Of a stretch of 64,000 nucleotides of DNA, positions 1 to 11,803 are shown in pieces. This stretch comes from Phragmites australis. Taxonomy: Eukaryota > Streptophyta > Magnoliopsida > Poales > Poaceae. Position 1 is the stretch's first letter; each line of letters opens with the position of its first letter. The position numbers and the translations under genes are program-made. The stretch spans positions 8,181,001 to 8,245,000 of the forward strand of contig NC_084925.1 in the NCBI RefSeq assembly GCF_958298935.1, read 5' to 3'. The notes below the pieces were generated by a model, which did no database searches, was not told where the DNA came from, and saw only the letters and a program-made list of their open reading frames with translations.

Positions 1-2149
1 TGTTGCCATGCTTCATGGCATAGTAAGAAAAATTCTAGAGCTGGATATTTTGACATGGTAGGAAAAATCTAGTATCTAGATAATGATGAGAAAGAGTGTG
101 GAATGTGCCACTTGGCACAATTCTAATGCTCAAGAAAAAGCATAAATTGTGGTGGCCTCCCTCCTTGCCACCATGCCGTAAGAGCCAAGTAACCATAGGA
201 AGCCACCATTTGAGAGCATGACATATTATAGAATACCATATCATGAAATAAGGTAGTACCATGAGTGTGAGTTTTAATGATGACCATGAGAAGGTCTTTA
301 TTAGAGATAGGTAACCACTAAGAAAAGTGTGAGTCTTGTTGTACCAACAGTTGTGATATTATAATAAAGAGTGTTTTCTTGTAAATAGTCATCTTCCGAT
401 TATGCTATTAATTTCTAAGTACTTAGTGTATACTAAGTTATGATTAATCCGAAGATTAGCTCTGTCATTAGGAATCACAAGGGTCTGAGCTTCATGTGAA
501 GGTTAGCCCTACCATTCGGAAGCCAGCTTCATCTATTGGTAAGCTTTGCCACCCGAAAGTGATAAGATGACTTTGTCGTCGAAAGGACCAGTGCACTAAG
601 TAACTAAAAATTAAAGGAGGCTAACTGACTCGTGTGAGTTGGTGTAGCATAGGTGTGGGTCCTCAACTTAGTGGGTATTAGGACCATCCCGATTTTCAAC
701 ATAATATATACAACCATGGAAGGAAAGTATTCTCTTTTCAAGGTGTCGTTCGGCCACCACTCCTGCCCGCATTGCACAATGCCAAAAGTGAAGCTGATAC
801 ATTCTGTCCTATGACCCCGTTCATGCCTTCACTTCACCAAGTAGCCGCCGGACCGACAAAAGAGCTACCCGAGTAGCCGGTCTTCATGTTGCTGGCGAGC
901 CATCGCCAGGCCCATCGTTCTACTATTTGAATCAACCACGCCGACCACACTATCCACTCCACCTCGACACCAAGACACTCCCCTGTCTCGTTCTCAAGCT
1001 GCCAGTGTGTTCTACAGACAGAGCTTCTCTCTTGCCATGCCTACTCACTGTCGCCAGATCTTCCCACTCCCCGCCGAGGTCGAGCAACACCCGCGGTGAG
1101 TTCTCCAACTGGAGGGAACTACATCGCCACCTTTCTCCCTTTCCGTAGATGCCTTTGCATGTGTGCTCAGCCATCACCATTGGGGGGCCGCACCACACCG
1201 CCGAAGGCCGTAGACATTTCTTTAGGGAAAGCCAAGACTTTACTCATGTTATTGTGCCGAGCGGCACAACCAAATGGTTGGCCTAGTTAATGCCTAGGTC
1301 ATGGCCACCGGGGTGCAGCCCGGTAGCTTAGCGAGCTAGATTCCTACCCGAGCATGATTGCATGCCCCCATCACAACTTTTCTGTGCCGCCTCTAATCAG
1401 CTGGGCAGCGTGGCCTTGGGCCACTTTAAGAACGTAGCAGCTGCTAGGCTTTGTGCTAGATTGGCAAACCGATGGAAAATCAATTATAACACAGTTTTCC
1501 ATTTAATCTGTTTGACCAGGCAGATTCAAACTTTTCTGGACCGGTTCCCTGGATAAACCATATCAAAAAATCTTTCAAGATCATTTAAATCATTTTAGAT
1601 TCTTCCATAACCTTTTCTTAAAAGCTAACTCCTATTTATTAAGCTTTATCCTTATTTTTTGGGAGTATCATAATTGACAATGGCGAACGCAGCCTCCAAA
1701 TGTAAGGGGCTTTCTTCTTCTTCTCTCCTCCTCCACCTCCTTTCCCTCTTCTTCTTTATCTTCTCCCTCTCCTCCTCCTCTACCCCTACTTTCCAATGGA
1801 GATGCAGCCAGTAGGGGTAAGGGCTATGGGCTACCCAGCACCCCCGCTGGTAATTGACATCTCTTTTTCGACATGGGGACTCCTTTCCATTATATCATAA
1901 CAGGATTATAGTTCTTACAGCATTCCATACAGCAAAAGATGAGCAGAACTAAGAACCAAAATGTACAAAGACCATCACAACCAGAAACCAGAAATGACAA
2001 AAAGGGCCTAAAAAGAGTGCAAAACGACCAAAACAGAAACATAAAAGCAACAACGATAGAGACACCAAGAGCTGAAGATTATGAAGTAGCATCCTCATTC
2101 TCTGGAAGAGTTGGAGTGTCATCATCCTGCTCCTCGTTGGGAAGGATTC
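1..2149. other. Unassigned noncoding stretch at window start
   Basis: No gene is supported here. The first 700 bases are AT-rich and close with TTTCAACA, which could be an LTR end, but I found no partner. Bases 4-20 form a small hairpin (TGCCATG, 3-nt loop, CATGGCA). Bases 740-1560 are more GC-rich, with only short open frames on both strands and no recognisable domain. A pyrimidine-rich run (TTCTTC/CTCCTC) lies at about 1705-1790. Confidence 0.4.
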
Positions 2150-2260
2150 GCAGCAAGCCATCAGCTGCCGACCTCGATGATTGTTATTGATGGAGAATTT
2201 GCGTTTGCAGCAAGCCACCAGCTGCCGACCTCAATGACTGTTATTGATGGAGAATTTGCG
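2150..2260. repeat. 57-bp tandem duplication (two copies)
   Basis: Two copies start at 2150 and 2207 with period 57. Each begins GCAGCAAGCCA and ends GGAGAATTTGCG, and they differ at a few bases. The period is a multiple of three, so short open frames on both strands show a 19-residue repeat, but neither frame looks like a real gene. Confidence 0.85.
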
Positions 2261-2269
2261 ACACAGTCA

Positions 2270-3608
2270 TCCAGAAGTTCTGGGTCAGGCCAGAACCTCT
2301 GGATTGAGCTGGAACCTCCGGATGGGGTTCTGAGGGGGTTCTCGGTCAAATCCTAACTCAAACCAATCTGGATCTTCCTAGCTAGGCTAGAACTTCTGGG
2401 TTGGGTTAGATTTTCTAGGTATTACTTCGAGCGAGGGTACTCGGTTAATTCTAAAATGATTTACCCAGAACCTCTGGGTATACCTAGAACTTTTGGGTTC
2501 TGGCAGACATGAACTTTGCGACGATTCTCATGGTCGATTCAATGTGCATGTAAAACCTAACCCACCTAAACATATATAAACACTAGTACGAGGGTTCTAA
2601 ACTTAAATTACACGCTAAACAACACGAATCTTGGGGCAAAAAAACTGGGCTCACCCGGAACTTTCGGGTTTCACTCGGAACCTCCGGGTTCCTGCAGAAA
2701 GGGGTTTTACGATGATTTCTTTGTTGATTCATCTTGCATGTTGAAATACAACCACATAAACATGCAAGGGTACTAAAGCATTGGTTCTAAACCTACCTTG
2801 CTCACTCCACAAGCTCGATTCACTATTTCTAACTCATTCAAATATCTCTTCTAACTCTACAACCTCAAGAACGAAAATGCGTTTCGTCACTCGCAACACA
2901 ACTCCAAACCTATCTAAAACCAAGCTAAAACTGTGCATTGCTACCTTGGGGTCCTAGGATACTTACCCAAAGTCCCTTGCCCAAGTTGGTGATCGTCAGG
3001 GAAGGAGAAAACAAATGAAAAGCCTAGCGAAGAGGATGATAGAGCTGCTGAAAATGCAGTGAAGCAAGGTGACGAATTTGATTTGCAAAACCTACAACCT
3101 TCATGCATATGAGAGACTCTTGGATGGATAGAGAGCTAGAGAGGTGGGGAATGTAATGGTAATACATGTATACCTCAAATCTCAGTGCTTGAAGGGGAGA
3201 TTCGAGGGAGAATGAGAGAGTGTTGAGAGAGGGAGAGGAGAGCAGCAGTTCTGCTCTTGCTGCTCGGTTGGGTGAGTGAGGGTGAGAGAGAGGGAGGGGA
3301 GGGCTGCTGCTGCCCAAGAGAGGGAAGAGGTGGTGGGGCTGGCCAGATGAGTCCCACGTGTTAGAGACTAACAATATTACAGCTGAAAAAACTTTTTCAT
3401 TCCTCCTCAATTCCTTCTCTCTATTATTTACCCAAAAGACTAAGCGAGACTCAAACTAAATGAAAAGTCTAAGATCGGGTATTTCATAACTCATAGCGAA
3501 TTTCTAAACCACCAAAAAAAATTAAACAATCAATCAGAATACTTAACCATTAAACATGATGCTTATAATACTTAATGACATGATTAAAATATTAGGACGT
3601 AATACTAT
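2270..3608 (-). repeat. Long LTR-like repeat, minus orientation, partner of 58198-61290
   Basis: The reverse complement of about 3608-2560 aligns with 58198-59260. Shared landmarks in order are CATGTCATTAAG, GAGTCTCGCTTAG, a pyrimidine-rich block ending in GCAGCAG, CTTGGGTAAGT, and CGTTCTTGAGG..GTAGAG. Next come quasi-palindromes such as CCCGGAACTTTCGGGTT and GGAACCTCCGGGTTCC at 2270-2700. The partner begins TGTCAC, typical of large gypsy LTRs in grasses. Here the outer end near 3608 is decayed and the inner part below about 2500 no longer matches. It is probably a solo or truncated LTR; the family is unassigned. Confidence 0.6.
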
Positions 3609-4363
3609 ATACTTAAAAAAATATGTAGCACTCATTCCTCAACTAGTCCGCGTTCTGCTCCAGCTAACACATGGACCCGGCACCCTCCCACGTTCCTACC
3701 TCTCACGCCTTCAATGACAGGCCTCCAGCAATCCATCCCCCCAAACCTAGTTGTCTCCCTATGCCGACCCTGTCCACATCATCCTCACCCTCTCCATCCA
3801 TGCTTGGCCTTGGGGATCAAAAGTGAGTGCACCGGCGGTTTCATATCAAAGGCGATCTCACCAAGGCCGCGATCTGCATCCGATCAGACTCCACGCTAAT
3901 TCCCTTGCTACCACGCCCCCGCTTCCTATTCTTCTTTTTGCTTCCTCTGCTGCTCCTCTCGGTGAGGGATGTGAGATGCTTTGCCAGGGCGCTGCCATCG
4001 GCCTGAAGCCCTCCACCTTCTTTCGTGGACGCCAGCCCCCACCCTCCACCCGCCGAGGTGAGATTTTGATGTAATCCCAACACCAACGCCTCAGTAATCG
4101 ATACCCCCATAGAGAGAAATTGTGATGCTTTTTCCGTCATTTGATATATCTGCTGGAACAATGTTATTATGCATTTATTAGTTTGCTCGCACTGATTGTA
4201 ATGTTAATTCTACATCTACGTTGGCCATCGCACGGGGTCCTTTTTTATCATAGCTTGAAAGTGGTCCTTTTGTCATCAGAATCTTTTCATCCTATCTGAT
4301 AGACTAGGTAGTGTCATATATGTTTAGTATTTTCTTATCTCATAGCCATTTAAAACAAATATC
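3609..4363. other. Unassigned spacer
   Basis: No supported gene. Bases 3700-4075 are CT-rich with overlapping short frames on both strands and no recognisable domain. Bases 4130-4363 are AT-rich. Confidence 0.4.
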
Positions 4364-4440
4364 TGTCGGTGACACAGGAACCAGGGGTCCCCGACCTCCC
4401 GCAGGGATGATCTCCCCAAAGTGCGAGAATACTAAGTCCC

Positions 4441-4820
4441 GGGAGAGGGCACTCGGGGCCATGCACGGTGGTCCCCGAGTACCCGAGTTCTCCGATGAAC
4501 TGCGAAGATCAAGTGCCGGGAAGAGAGTGCTCGGGGTCATGAGCAGTGGCCCCCGAGCACCCAAGTCCCCCGACAACCAGAAAAGCTGAGTACCGGGAAG
4601 GGTGTGCTTGGGGCGACGAACAGTGGCCCCCGAGCACCCGAGTACCCCGAGGACCCAAGGAAGGTAATTCCGGGAGAGAGTGCTCGGGGCTGTGAACAAT
4701 GGCCCCCGAGCACTCGGTTCCCCGAGGACCAAGAAAGGACATATCCGGGAGAGAGTGCTCAGGGCTGTGAACAGCGATCCCCGAGCACTCGGTTCCCCGA
4801 CGGCTCAAGAAGTCCTTCGC
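4441..4820 (+). repeat. Tandem array of five 75-77 bp hairpin units in LTR copy 1
   Basis: Units start at 4441, 4518, 4595, 4672 and 4747, each with GGGA(G/A)(A/G)G. Each carries a potential stem: G(T/C)(G/A)CTCGGGG, about 15-17 nt, then CCCCGAG(C/T)AC. Unit 2 has a perfect 10-bp stem. A second, weaker CCGAG/CTCGG pairing follows in several units. The array lies upstream of the TATA-like element, where LTR enhancers usually sit. Confidence 0.9.
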
Positions 4821-5329
4821 CGGTGGCCCCCACAGGGGTCCAACGGTGAGGTGTCAGCTAGTGAAGGGCCCGATGCCGCATTTAAGAGGGCACGTGACCT
4901 GTCACTTCCAACTGCTCCTGCCACGCTCAGTGTCAGTCCTTGCCACGGCTTGGCAGAGAGGCGTGGGGACATTTAATGCACGGGTCCCATCCCGCTTCAT
5001 CCGGCGCACCTCGGGATAGCATTGCGAGGCCCAAGGCGCCTCTCCTGCCACCCTGCTGTGTCAGGCAAACAAGACCGGGCCGGCACGCTGAGTTGCTCTG
5101 TGGCTGCCCGGTGGGCCCGCTCCGCGGCTCCCGTTGCCAACGCCATCATGACGACCAAGACCGGGCGGGGGGCGCGTTTTCAACCCCACCGTCACTTCGT
5201 GCAGCAGCCCATAATGACTGCTTTTCCATTTATGGTGCCTTGGAACTCGTGCCCTCCCTTTTCGGGGCACGCTACCGTCGGCGGGTATTTAAGAGAGCCG
5301 GCGGGCTCGGACAAGAGGACGATTTTTTA

Positions 5330-6250
5330 GGCTAACAGAGGTAGTATGAACAAGGGTTCCCGATCTTCCGAAAGGTTCTGGTAACTCTCGATTTGGTGGA
5401 AATGAGACACAAGTCGATCCGGTTTCCGAACAACACGATCCGAAACCCCGCAATCGCAGCACCACGTCTCCTCTAGTTATCAACCGGCGTTGCACGGTTG
5501 ACCTCGCCAAGAAGGCTAAAGTCCTTGCCTGTGAATCGAAGAACACAAGCAAGAACAACGAAGAATGCAACCAAATTGCAGATGAATGATTAATCTCACG
5601 AGTTGGGGTCTTACAAACCGACGAAACGGCGAAACTGTTCTTGATAGAATAATCTAAGCAAAAACCCGCCCTAACGAGAGCGGTGGCGGCTGATAATAAG
5701 GGTCTAAGGGTCGTCACACCCCCTGGTCACACCCCCCTAATGGGCTCAACGACGATACACGGCCCAACGGACCAAAAACGGTGACGCAGCACCGGGATAG
5801 ATTCTGAATGCTGACTTGTTTCGACGTTTTCCGTTGACTCAGAAGGAATTTGGACCTCAAACCAACGCAATTGGTTTCCTTATGAAATTATCTTTCCAAC
5901 CATATGTGAATCGTCGAAAACGGAGTCCGGATGCGTCCTGGGCGTCCGTTTTACTGCTCGCTGGTCCTGGAGGTCGAGGCTGATTCGGACTCGAGTTGGA
6001 CTGGACCTCCTGCTGTTGTTGGACGTCCTAGCTACTCCTCCATGCCTCCAAGCCTTCCTCTATGTGTCTCCTTATCCTCTCCATGATTCCTAAGCAACAC
6101 ATAATTATTAGGTAGTAATCTATTCTCAAAATTATATAAAGAGTTGCTTAGGAATGAGCTCACCTCTAAATTTAATTGTCGTGCGCGAGCTCTTGTGATT
6201 GGACCTTGAAAGTTCAATGGAGGATCATTGTATGTATCCGAGGGAGTGAT
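5330..6250 (-). mobile_element. 3' end of a gypsy element (polyprotein tail plus LTR) nested in the LTR
   Basis: On the minus strand, 6240 down to about 6035 reads GPITRARARQLN followed by a short basic tail. This resembles the C-terminal end of grass Ty3/gypsy polyproteins. Below it, 6000-5330 is noncoding and LTR-like (minus strand TGTGACGACCCTTAGACCC near 5717). The block is missing from the sister LTR at 61489-62809, which supports a separate insertion. I could not identify a target duplication. The rest of the element is absent. Confidence 0.6.
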
Positions 6251-6635
6251 GTCCTCATCAAGAGGCAAAGAATCCCGAGCGAAGACAGAAGAACACTCAG
6301 TACAAGCACAGAGGCTGAGACCTCTGAAGAATAAGGAGCCTGAAGCTCTAGGATAGACACACATTCTTGTAACCAGCAGCATCCCTGAGGGACATTCTCA
6401 TGGTATTTATAGCATCCACACAGGAGTAGGGTATTACGCTCAGTGCGGCTCGAACCTGTCAAAAAATCCCTCCAGTGCATTTACTGCATTCTGCATTCGA
6501 TCATTCCATCCCACCTGCCATCGCATTTACACCCATTTATTTCTCCCGCAAACATATTCAGAATCATCCCCCCAGCCGAATCTCAAAAAGGGGTCCCTCC
6601 GAATCCCTGCGATAGGAGTTCACCCTCTGGCAATA

Positions 6636-7363
6636 TCAATACACTCTAAATCTTATGCTTTCTGTAGCGTAAAAGATCCGTATCTTTATGGTTTCTGGTG
6701 TATCATTCTTAAGTAGTATGCCCTTACTTCTTGGATGGAAGTTCTTTTCAGGTATATCTACAGTTTCTGCTTCTGTTGTGATGCTCGAATTAAGCCTGAG
6801 TATGCTATTCAATTCTGCTGCTTCCTCAAGTGCCTGGGCGATTTTAGCCAGCTTTGGTAATGTTGATTGTCGTGATTTTGGTATGACAGAATTGGTGTTT
6901 GGATGGTTCGAAATTGATATTTTGAATTAGTGAATAGATTTTTATAGGTTTGTTCAATTTGAACTCTGTAGTGTCCCCAATGCTTGCTTTTAGTAGATTT
7001 CTGTAGGTTTAGTAGATTTCTATAGGTTTCTTCTTATACCTGAATGCAAACACTCTAAATATACCTGGATGAACTCAGAATAGTTGACTAAGGTTTTTAG
7101 CATGTTGTAGAACTGAATGCAAACACTCTAAATATGATCACTAGAGCTAAGGTGAACCTTTTTGTCTACTGATCATAGGTTCATGGTTGGGTTTTGTCCC
7201 ATGTTTCATAGCTATAAACTGTTGCATGGTTACTTAAAATGCCATTTATATTAGGGTTTTGTTTGTCAAATTAGCTTACCAGTTTGACAACAAAGGTGCC
7301 CTTGTGTATCATCTAAACACAACTCATTATCGAACTAACACAGTATGTCTTGATCTGAGATTG
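6636..7363. other. Unassigned AT-rich spacer
   Basis: No gene or element is recognised. GAATGCAAACACTCTAAATAT occurs twice, near 7042 and 7110. An 80-codon plus-strand frame at 6688-6930 has no recognisable domain. Confidence 0.4.
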
Positions 7364-8119
7364 TTAAACGCTCGGATGAATGACCTTGTGCATATACTTG
7401 GAACTTGCCTGAACCCCTAGAGCCTCAAGCAGTATGTTCTGGTATAATATGAAAGTCTTTCCTTGGAACATGAACTGAATGAAGTTCCTCTCTGGTGCAA
7501 TCCATAATGTTGCGTAAAACACTATAACCCAGTCCTTTACATATTTGTTCACGTCAGTGAGCAGAGCTGAAAGTCCAGGGAAGGCTTCAAAGTGTTGCCT
7601 CACTTGCAGCTGACTGCATATAGTGCCAGTTGAACGTCTTGTGCTGACTCAAGCTGACATTATTCCTAAGATAAGAGTGGAAGAAGCTCTCCTGCAGAAC
7701 TGTTCAGAACCTAGGATGAACCTTCTCATCCCTAACATCAGGAAACTACTCCTCAATGGACACAAAACGTAGCTTCTTAATCCTCGATGACTTGTTAGAA
7801 GTCACATAGATGAGACTGAGCTCTACCTCTGCCTGTGGCTATTCTGTCTGCTCCTCCTCCTCCTTATCTGGCTCTAGCTCCTGACGAGCCCTCTTCCGGT
7901 TGCCTAACTGGCTGAAAGGCATCGAGCCCAACTTCCCAGCAGAATGGGTGCGGGTGGACCGGCACAGAGTAGGAGAGTCATCTTAGATCGCGAAACCTCG
8001 CTGAGTGTCTGCTGCCTCAGCTGCTGCTAAGGCTCTATCCCACTCCTTCTGAGCCTTCGACTTCTTCTTTGGCTACTCAACGGCCTTGCCCTTGCCCTTG
8101 TCAGTGCTCTCATGACCCA
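7364..8119 (-). pseudogene. Athila-type gypsy ORF1 (gag-like) remnant
   Basis: Reading the minus strand from an ATG near 8119 gives MGHESTDKGKGKAVE, a lysine-rich stretch (PKKKSKAQKEWDRA) and an acidic run (EPDKEEEEQTE). It ends with FYATLWIAPERNFIQFMF followed by GKTFILYQNILLEALGV. The last segment resembles the Athila ORF-1 domain of plant Ty3/gypsy elements, whose product acts in virus-like particle assembly. At least four in-frame stops and a frame change interrupt it, so it cannot be functional. No LTR pair for it is visible. Confidence 0.5.
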
Positions 8120-9059
8120 TCTGACACATAAATAGATAATGACAAGATGAGCGATCGCATTGGGTATATGAAATTTACATGAAATTTGACTCGAAATTGA
8201 ATCCTAAACAAGATTTTTTTGGATAATTTTGATGAACATGCTATGGATTCAAGTTTGCAACCAGGAAATGATCAATTTCAAAGGATATGACTTTAGTTTG
8301 AATGAATTGATCAAAAGACATATGAATTTGGGGCAAAATTTGCAAGATTTTGACCTAAAAATGAATGGATTGAGCACATCTGGCACAATTTATATCAACA
8401 TGCCCTAATACACGATCAATGTAAAGGATATGGTTCTAATTGCAGCAATTGATCAACAAATTTCTTGGATTTGGCTTGAATTTGAATTAAATTTGAGCAA
8501 ATTTGAATGAATTCAACTTGAATTTGAAATATATGAGCAATTAAGCATATATAAGGATGAACATGCTCTCAAATTGCATGGAATTGAACTAATTGAAGTA
8601 GATTTGCATAGAAATTTTATGAGAGTTGAGGCAAATTTTATCTAGGGTTTGCAAGATTAATGATTTGGCTGAAATTTATGCTCACCACGCTGAATCTAAG
8701 AGAGAGGACAGCGGTGAGGGGGAAGCTCAACGGCCGGAGGCGATGGCGGTGGCGCTCTAGGTACGAGACAACACTGGGCGGCTGCGGCGGTGATGGCGGT
8801 GGAGTAGAGGCGGCAATGGTGAGTGGTGGTTGTGTGACAGCATAGGAGGACCAGGTCGGCGGTGCTGGACAGTGGGAGCACAGCGGTGACTCGGCGAGAC
8901 GGCGAGAGCGGGTATGGGGGGCAGAGATCGAAAGTAGAGAGAAGAGAGAAAGCCGGCCGAAACCTTATATGATAGGTGGGGCCGGCAGAAATCGCAAACA
9001 CCAGAAGGTCCGATGTAGGGCATATTGATCACTGGACAAAATTTTCCAGAGAGCATCTT
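8120..9059. other. Unassigned: AT-rich leader-like block then GC-rich block
   Basis: 8140-8660 is AT-rich and could be the 5' leader of the Athila-type remnant, since it lies upstream of that ORF on the minus strand. 8690-9000 is GC-rich, with open frames on both strands made of GGCGGTGG-type repeats. I recognise no protein and do not call a gene. Confidence 0.35.
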
Positions 9060-9480
9060 AAAACGGAGCCGAGACCACTTTCAAACTCCGGATGTTCTGG
9101 TGCTGTTCCACTTAATACCAGATCTTCTTTGTGAAGAAATCCAATTCTAAACACCGGATATTCCGGTGATGCTCCACTGAACACCGGACACTATCACCAA
9201 ATAAATTTCAAAACTTCTGATTTTCGCTGCCATTGACTGAACACCAGAAGGTATGGTCCTGAACCCTTTGCAACCACCAGACCTTTTTTGAATGGAAAAC
9301 AAACTTGCAAACACCGAATTATCCGCTGGTTCTGATATGCACATGGGATATATGCACCAGATCTTTTTCAGGATAACTGAGCTGACTCAAAGAGCACCGG
9401 ATGATCCGCTGAGATTAAAGAATGAAGCACTGGATCATCCAGTGAGAATAGAAAGTTTCTACTAAACTAAAATCTCTCAC
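9060..9480 (-). repeat. CCGG quasi-palindrome block, probable 3' LTR remnant of the copia element at 10.1-17.4 kb
   Basis: Repeated motifs such as CACCGGATATTCCGGTG and CACCGGATGATCCGCTG recur every few tens of bases. The same motif style fills the proposed 5' LTR at 16190-17020 and two other blocks (46640-47160, 52130-52745). Its position beyond the RNase H end fits a truncated 3' LTR. The first part of the LTR seen at 15435-16190 is not found here, so the copy is incomplete or replaced. Confidence 0.45.
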
Positions 9481-10114
9481 TGAATCCAAATATCAAATCA
9501 ACACACAATAAAAAATAAATGTTTGGACTAGCTTGAGTAAAGCCTCACAAACACTCATTTGCAAATATTTGCCAAAAAGGCTATAGCATACATAATTTTG
9601 CAATAGGCAATAAGAACCAAATAAAGAGGGAGAAAAACTCCAAGGAAATGTATGAGCCATATTACCTATGAAATTAAAGATTAAGACTTTAAATTCGTTA
9701 GGACATGACTCAATATGCATTAAGCACTTACATCTTTATAATCACATTTATAAAGGTGTATATTCACATCGAGAGCGAACAACAATCTCAAAGAGTGATA
9801 TTCTCATTTGTGATCTCTCTACCGCCAATGCACATGCAATGCATAACAAATGCATAAATTTAAACATGAGTGCAAGGTATATAGCATATGAATGCATAGC
9901 ATAAAACAAATCTATCTTGTCATATTACTTCCCTTCTCAAGCTTCTTCATGGTGAACCCATCAACATGCCTTGAGAGAAACTAGGGGTCCATAATCTCAA
10001 GTAAAATCTATGTTCACCACTATCTTGGGAAGGTTAGACAAGCACCTATCATAAATGCATCTATATGACAAGTCATCACATGATGTTAGAAGCATCTAAC
10101 ACATTTAACTCACT

Positions 10115-11383
10115 TCACAATCTACAAAAGGTTGCTTCATCTAGTGGTTTTGTGAAGATATCCGCCAACTGAGCTTCTGATTGAACACCACTAATAGAGA
10201 TATCATTATTAGACACATGGTCTCTAAGGAAGTGATGGTGAATATCAATGTTCTTTGTGCGAGAGTGTTGAATGGGATAGTTTGCAATTTTTACAGCAAT
10301 ATTGTTGTCACAAATGAGTGGAACCTTCTCTAGACGAACACCAAAGTCTAACAAGGTTTTCTTCATATAAAGGATTTGAGCACAAAATGCTTTGGTGGCA
10401 ATGTATTCCGCTTCCGTGGTGGACAAGGCTACCGAGTTTTGCTTTGTAGATGACCAAGAAACTAGGGATCGCTCTAGCAAGTGGCACCCACCCGAAGTAC
10501 TCTTACGATCCACACAGCATCCGACAAAGCACGAATCCGAGTAACCCAAGAGTAGAAAACTAACATCTTTCGAGTACCACAAGTCTATGCTAGGTGTATG
10601 GTTTAGGTATCTAAGGATTTTTTTAACCGCGCTAAGATGCGATTCCTTAGGGATTAGCTTGAAAGCGAGTGCACATGCATACACTAAACATAATATCGGG
10701 CCTAGATGCAGTAAGGTAAAGAAGTGACCTAATCATAGAACGATAAAGCTTTTGGTCAACCGGTTTACCCATTTTATCCAAGTCGAGATGTCCATTTGTA
10801 GGCATTGGAGTCTTTATTTGCTTGGAATTATCCATCTTGAACTTCTTGAGGATGTACCTCATGTACTTCTCTTGATGGATGAATGTCCCTTCCTTCAATT
10901 TCTTGATTTGAAATACAAGGAAGTAGTTGAGCTTGCCAATCATCGACAACTCGAACTCCCTAGATATCATATCACCAAATTCCTTGCAAAACTCTTTGTT
11001 AGTTGAACCAAATATAATATCATCAATATAAATTTGACACAAGAAAAGCTCATTGTCGATAATCTTTATGAACAATGTGGTGCCCACCCTCCCGATCTTA
11101 AATCATTGGTTTATGAGGAAGTCACGTAGGTGTTCGTACCAAGCTCTTGGGGCTTGCTTGAGTCCATAAAGCACTTTGTGCAACCTATAGACATGATTAG
11201 GATATCTAGGATCTTCGAAACCGGGGGTTGTTCAACATAAACAAGTTCATTGATGAAGCCATTTAAGAATGCACTCTTCATATCTATTTGATAAAGCTTA
11301 ATGTTATGATGTGAAGCAAATACAAGAAGGATACGAATGGCCTCAAGCCTTGCTATGGGAGCGAATGTTTCGCAAAAATTCAA
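10115..11383 (-). pseudogene. Decayed copia reverse transcriptase and RNase H
   Basis: In minus-strand order it shows the RT palm start [41 protein letters not shown], the catalytic YIDDIIFGSTN (near 11030), then RNase H with LLGYSDSCFVGC and STTEAEYIA. It ends at QLADIFTKPLDEATF near 10120. Frames switch near 11100 and 10680, with a gap around the RLHKALYG region, so the enzyme is broken. The style matches the SIRE/Maximus (Opie/Ji-like) lineage. Priming would use the initiator tRNA-Met site at 15420-15432. Confidence 0.85.
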
Positions 11384-11803
11384 ACTTTCAACTTGTGTAA
11401 ATCCTTACGCGACGAGTGTTGCCTTGTTGCATACCACCATACTATGTTCATCTTGCTTGTTACGGAAGACCCACTTGTTTGCAATTACATTCTTGTCTTG
11501 AGGTCTTTCTTTAAGAATCCATACTTTATTGCAGGTGAAGTTGTTGAGTTCTTCTTACATAGCCATCACCCAATTCGGATCCTTAAGAGCTTCATCTATA
11601 TGTGCGGGTTCCAAACAAGAGACAAACGAGTAATGTTCACAAAATGAAGCATATTGACGAGAGCGAGTTCATACTCCCCTAGATAGACTTCCAATGATCA
11701 AGTTAATAGGGTGATCCTTGGAAATATCTGTATACTTCACTTGTGGTTATTGAGGTGTATCTTACGGTGGTGTAACATCTTAAGCTTGAGCTTAAACTTT
11801 CTC

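Larger units (their letters stand above)
4364..6635 (+). mobile_element. LTR of a gypsy-like family with a hairpin-repeat array (copy 1), interrupted
   Basis: It begins TGTCGGTGACAC followed by GGAACCAGGGGTCC. It carries five tandem hairpin units, a TATA-like GGGTATTTAAGAG near 5280, and an R-U5-like end (GGAGTAGGGTATTACGCTC near 6423, CCCCAGCCGAATCTCAAA near 6570). The same blocks occur in the same order at 61489-62809. Roughly 5330-6250 is absent from that copy and is a separate insertion. No paired LTR with internal domains is nearby, so it is probably a solo LTR. The exact 3' end is uncertain by about 10 bp. Confidence 0.75.

Noticed and set aside
1939..2356. Small genes on either strand near the 57-bp tandem repeat
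   Set aside because: Both frames merely translate the duplicated unit and LTR-like sequence.
3024..3410. 128-codon minus-strand frame, proline/serine-rich
   Set aside because: It lies in a pyrimidine-rich LTR block shared with 58440-58640, where the frame is not kept.
4441..4820. Regularly spaced palindromic repeats resembling a CRISPR array
   Set aside because: The whole 75-77 bp unit is conserved, including the would-be spacers. It sits in an LTR with a sister copy at 61.6 kb, and the context is a plant nuclear genome.
4340..4849. Overlapping 80-130 codon frames rich in repeated GPRAPE-like peptides
   Set aside because: They arise from translating the hairpin tandem repeat; frames are open on both strands for compositional reasons.
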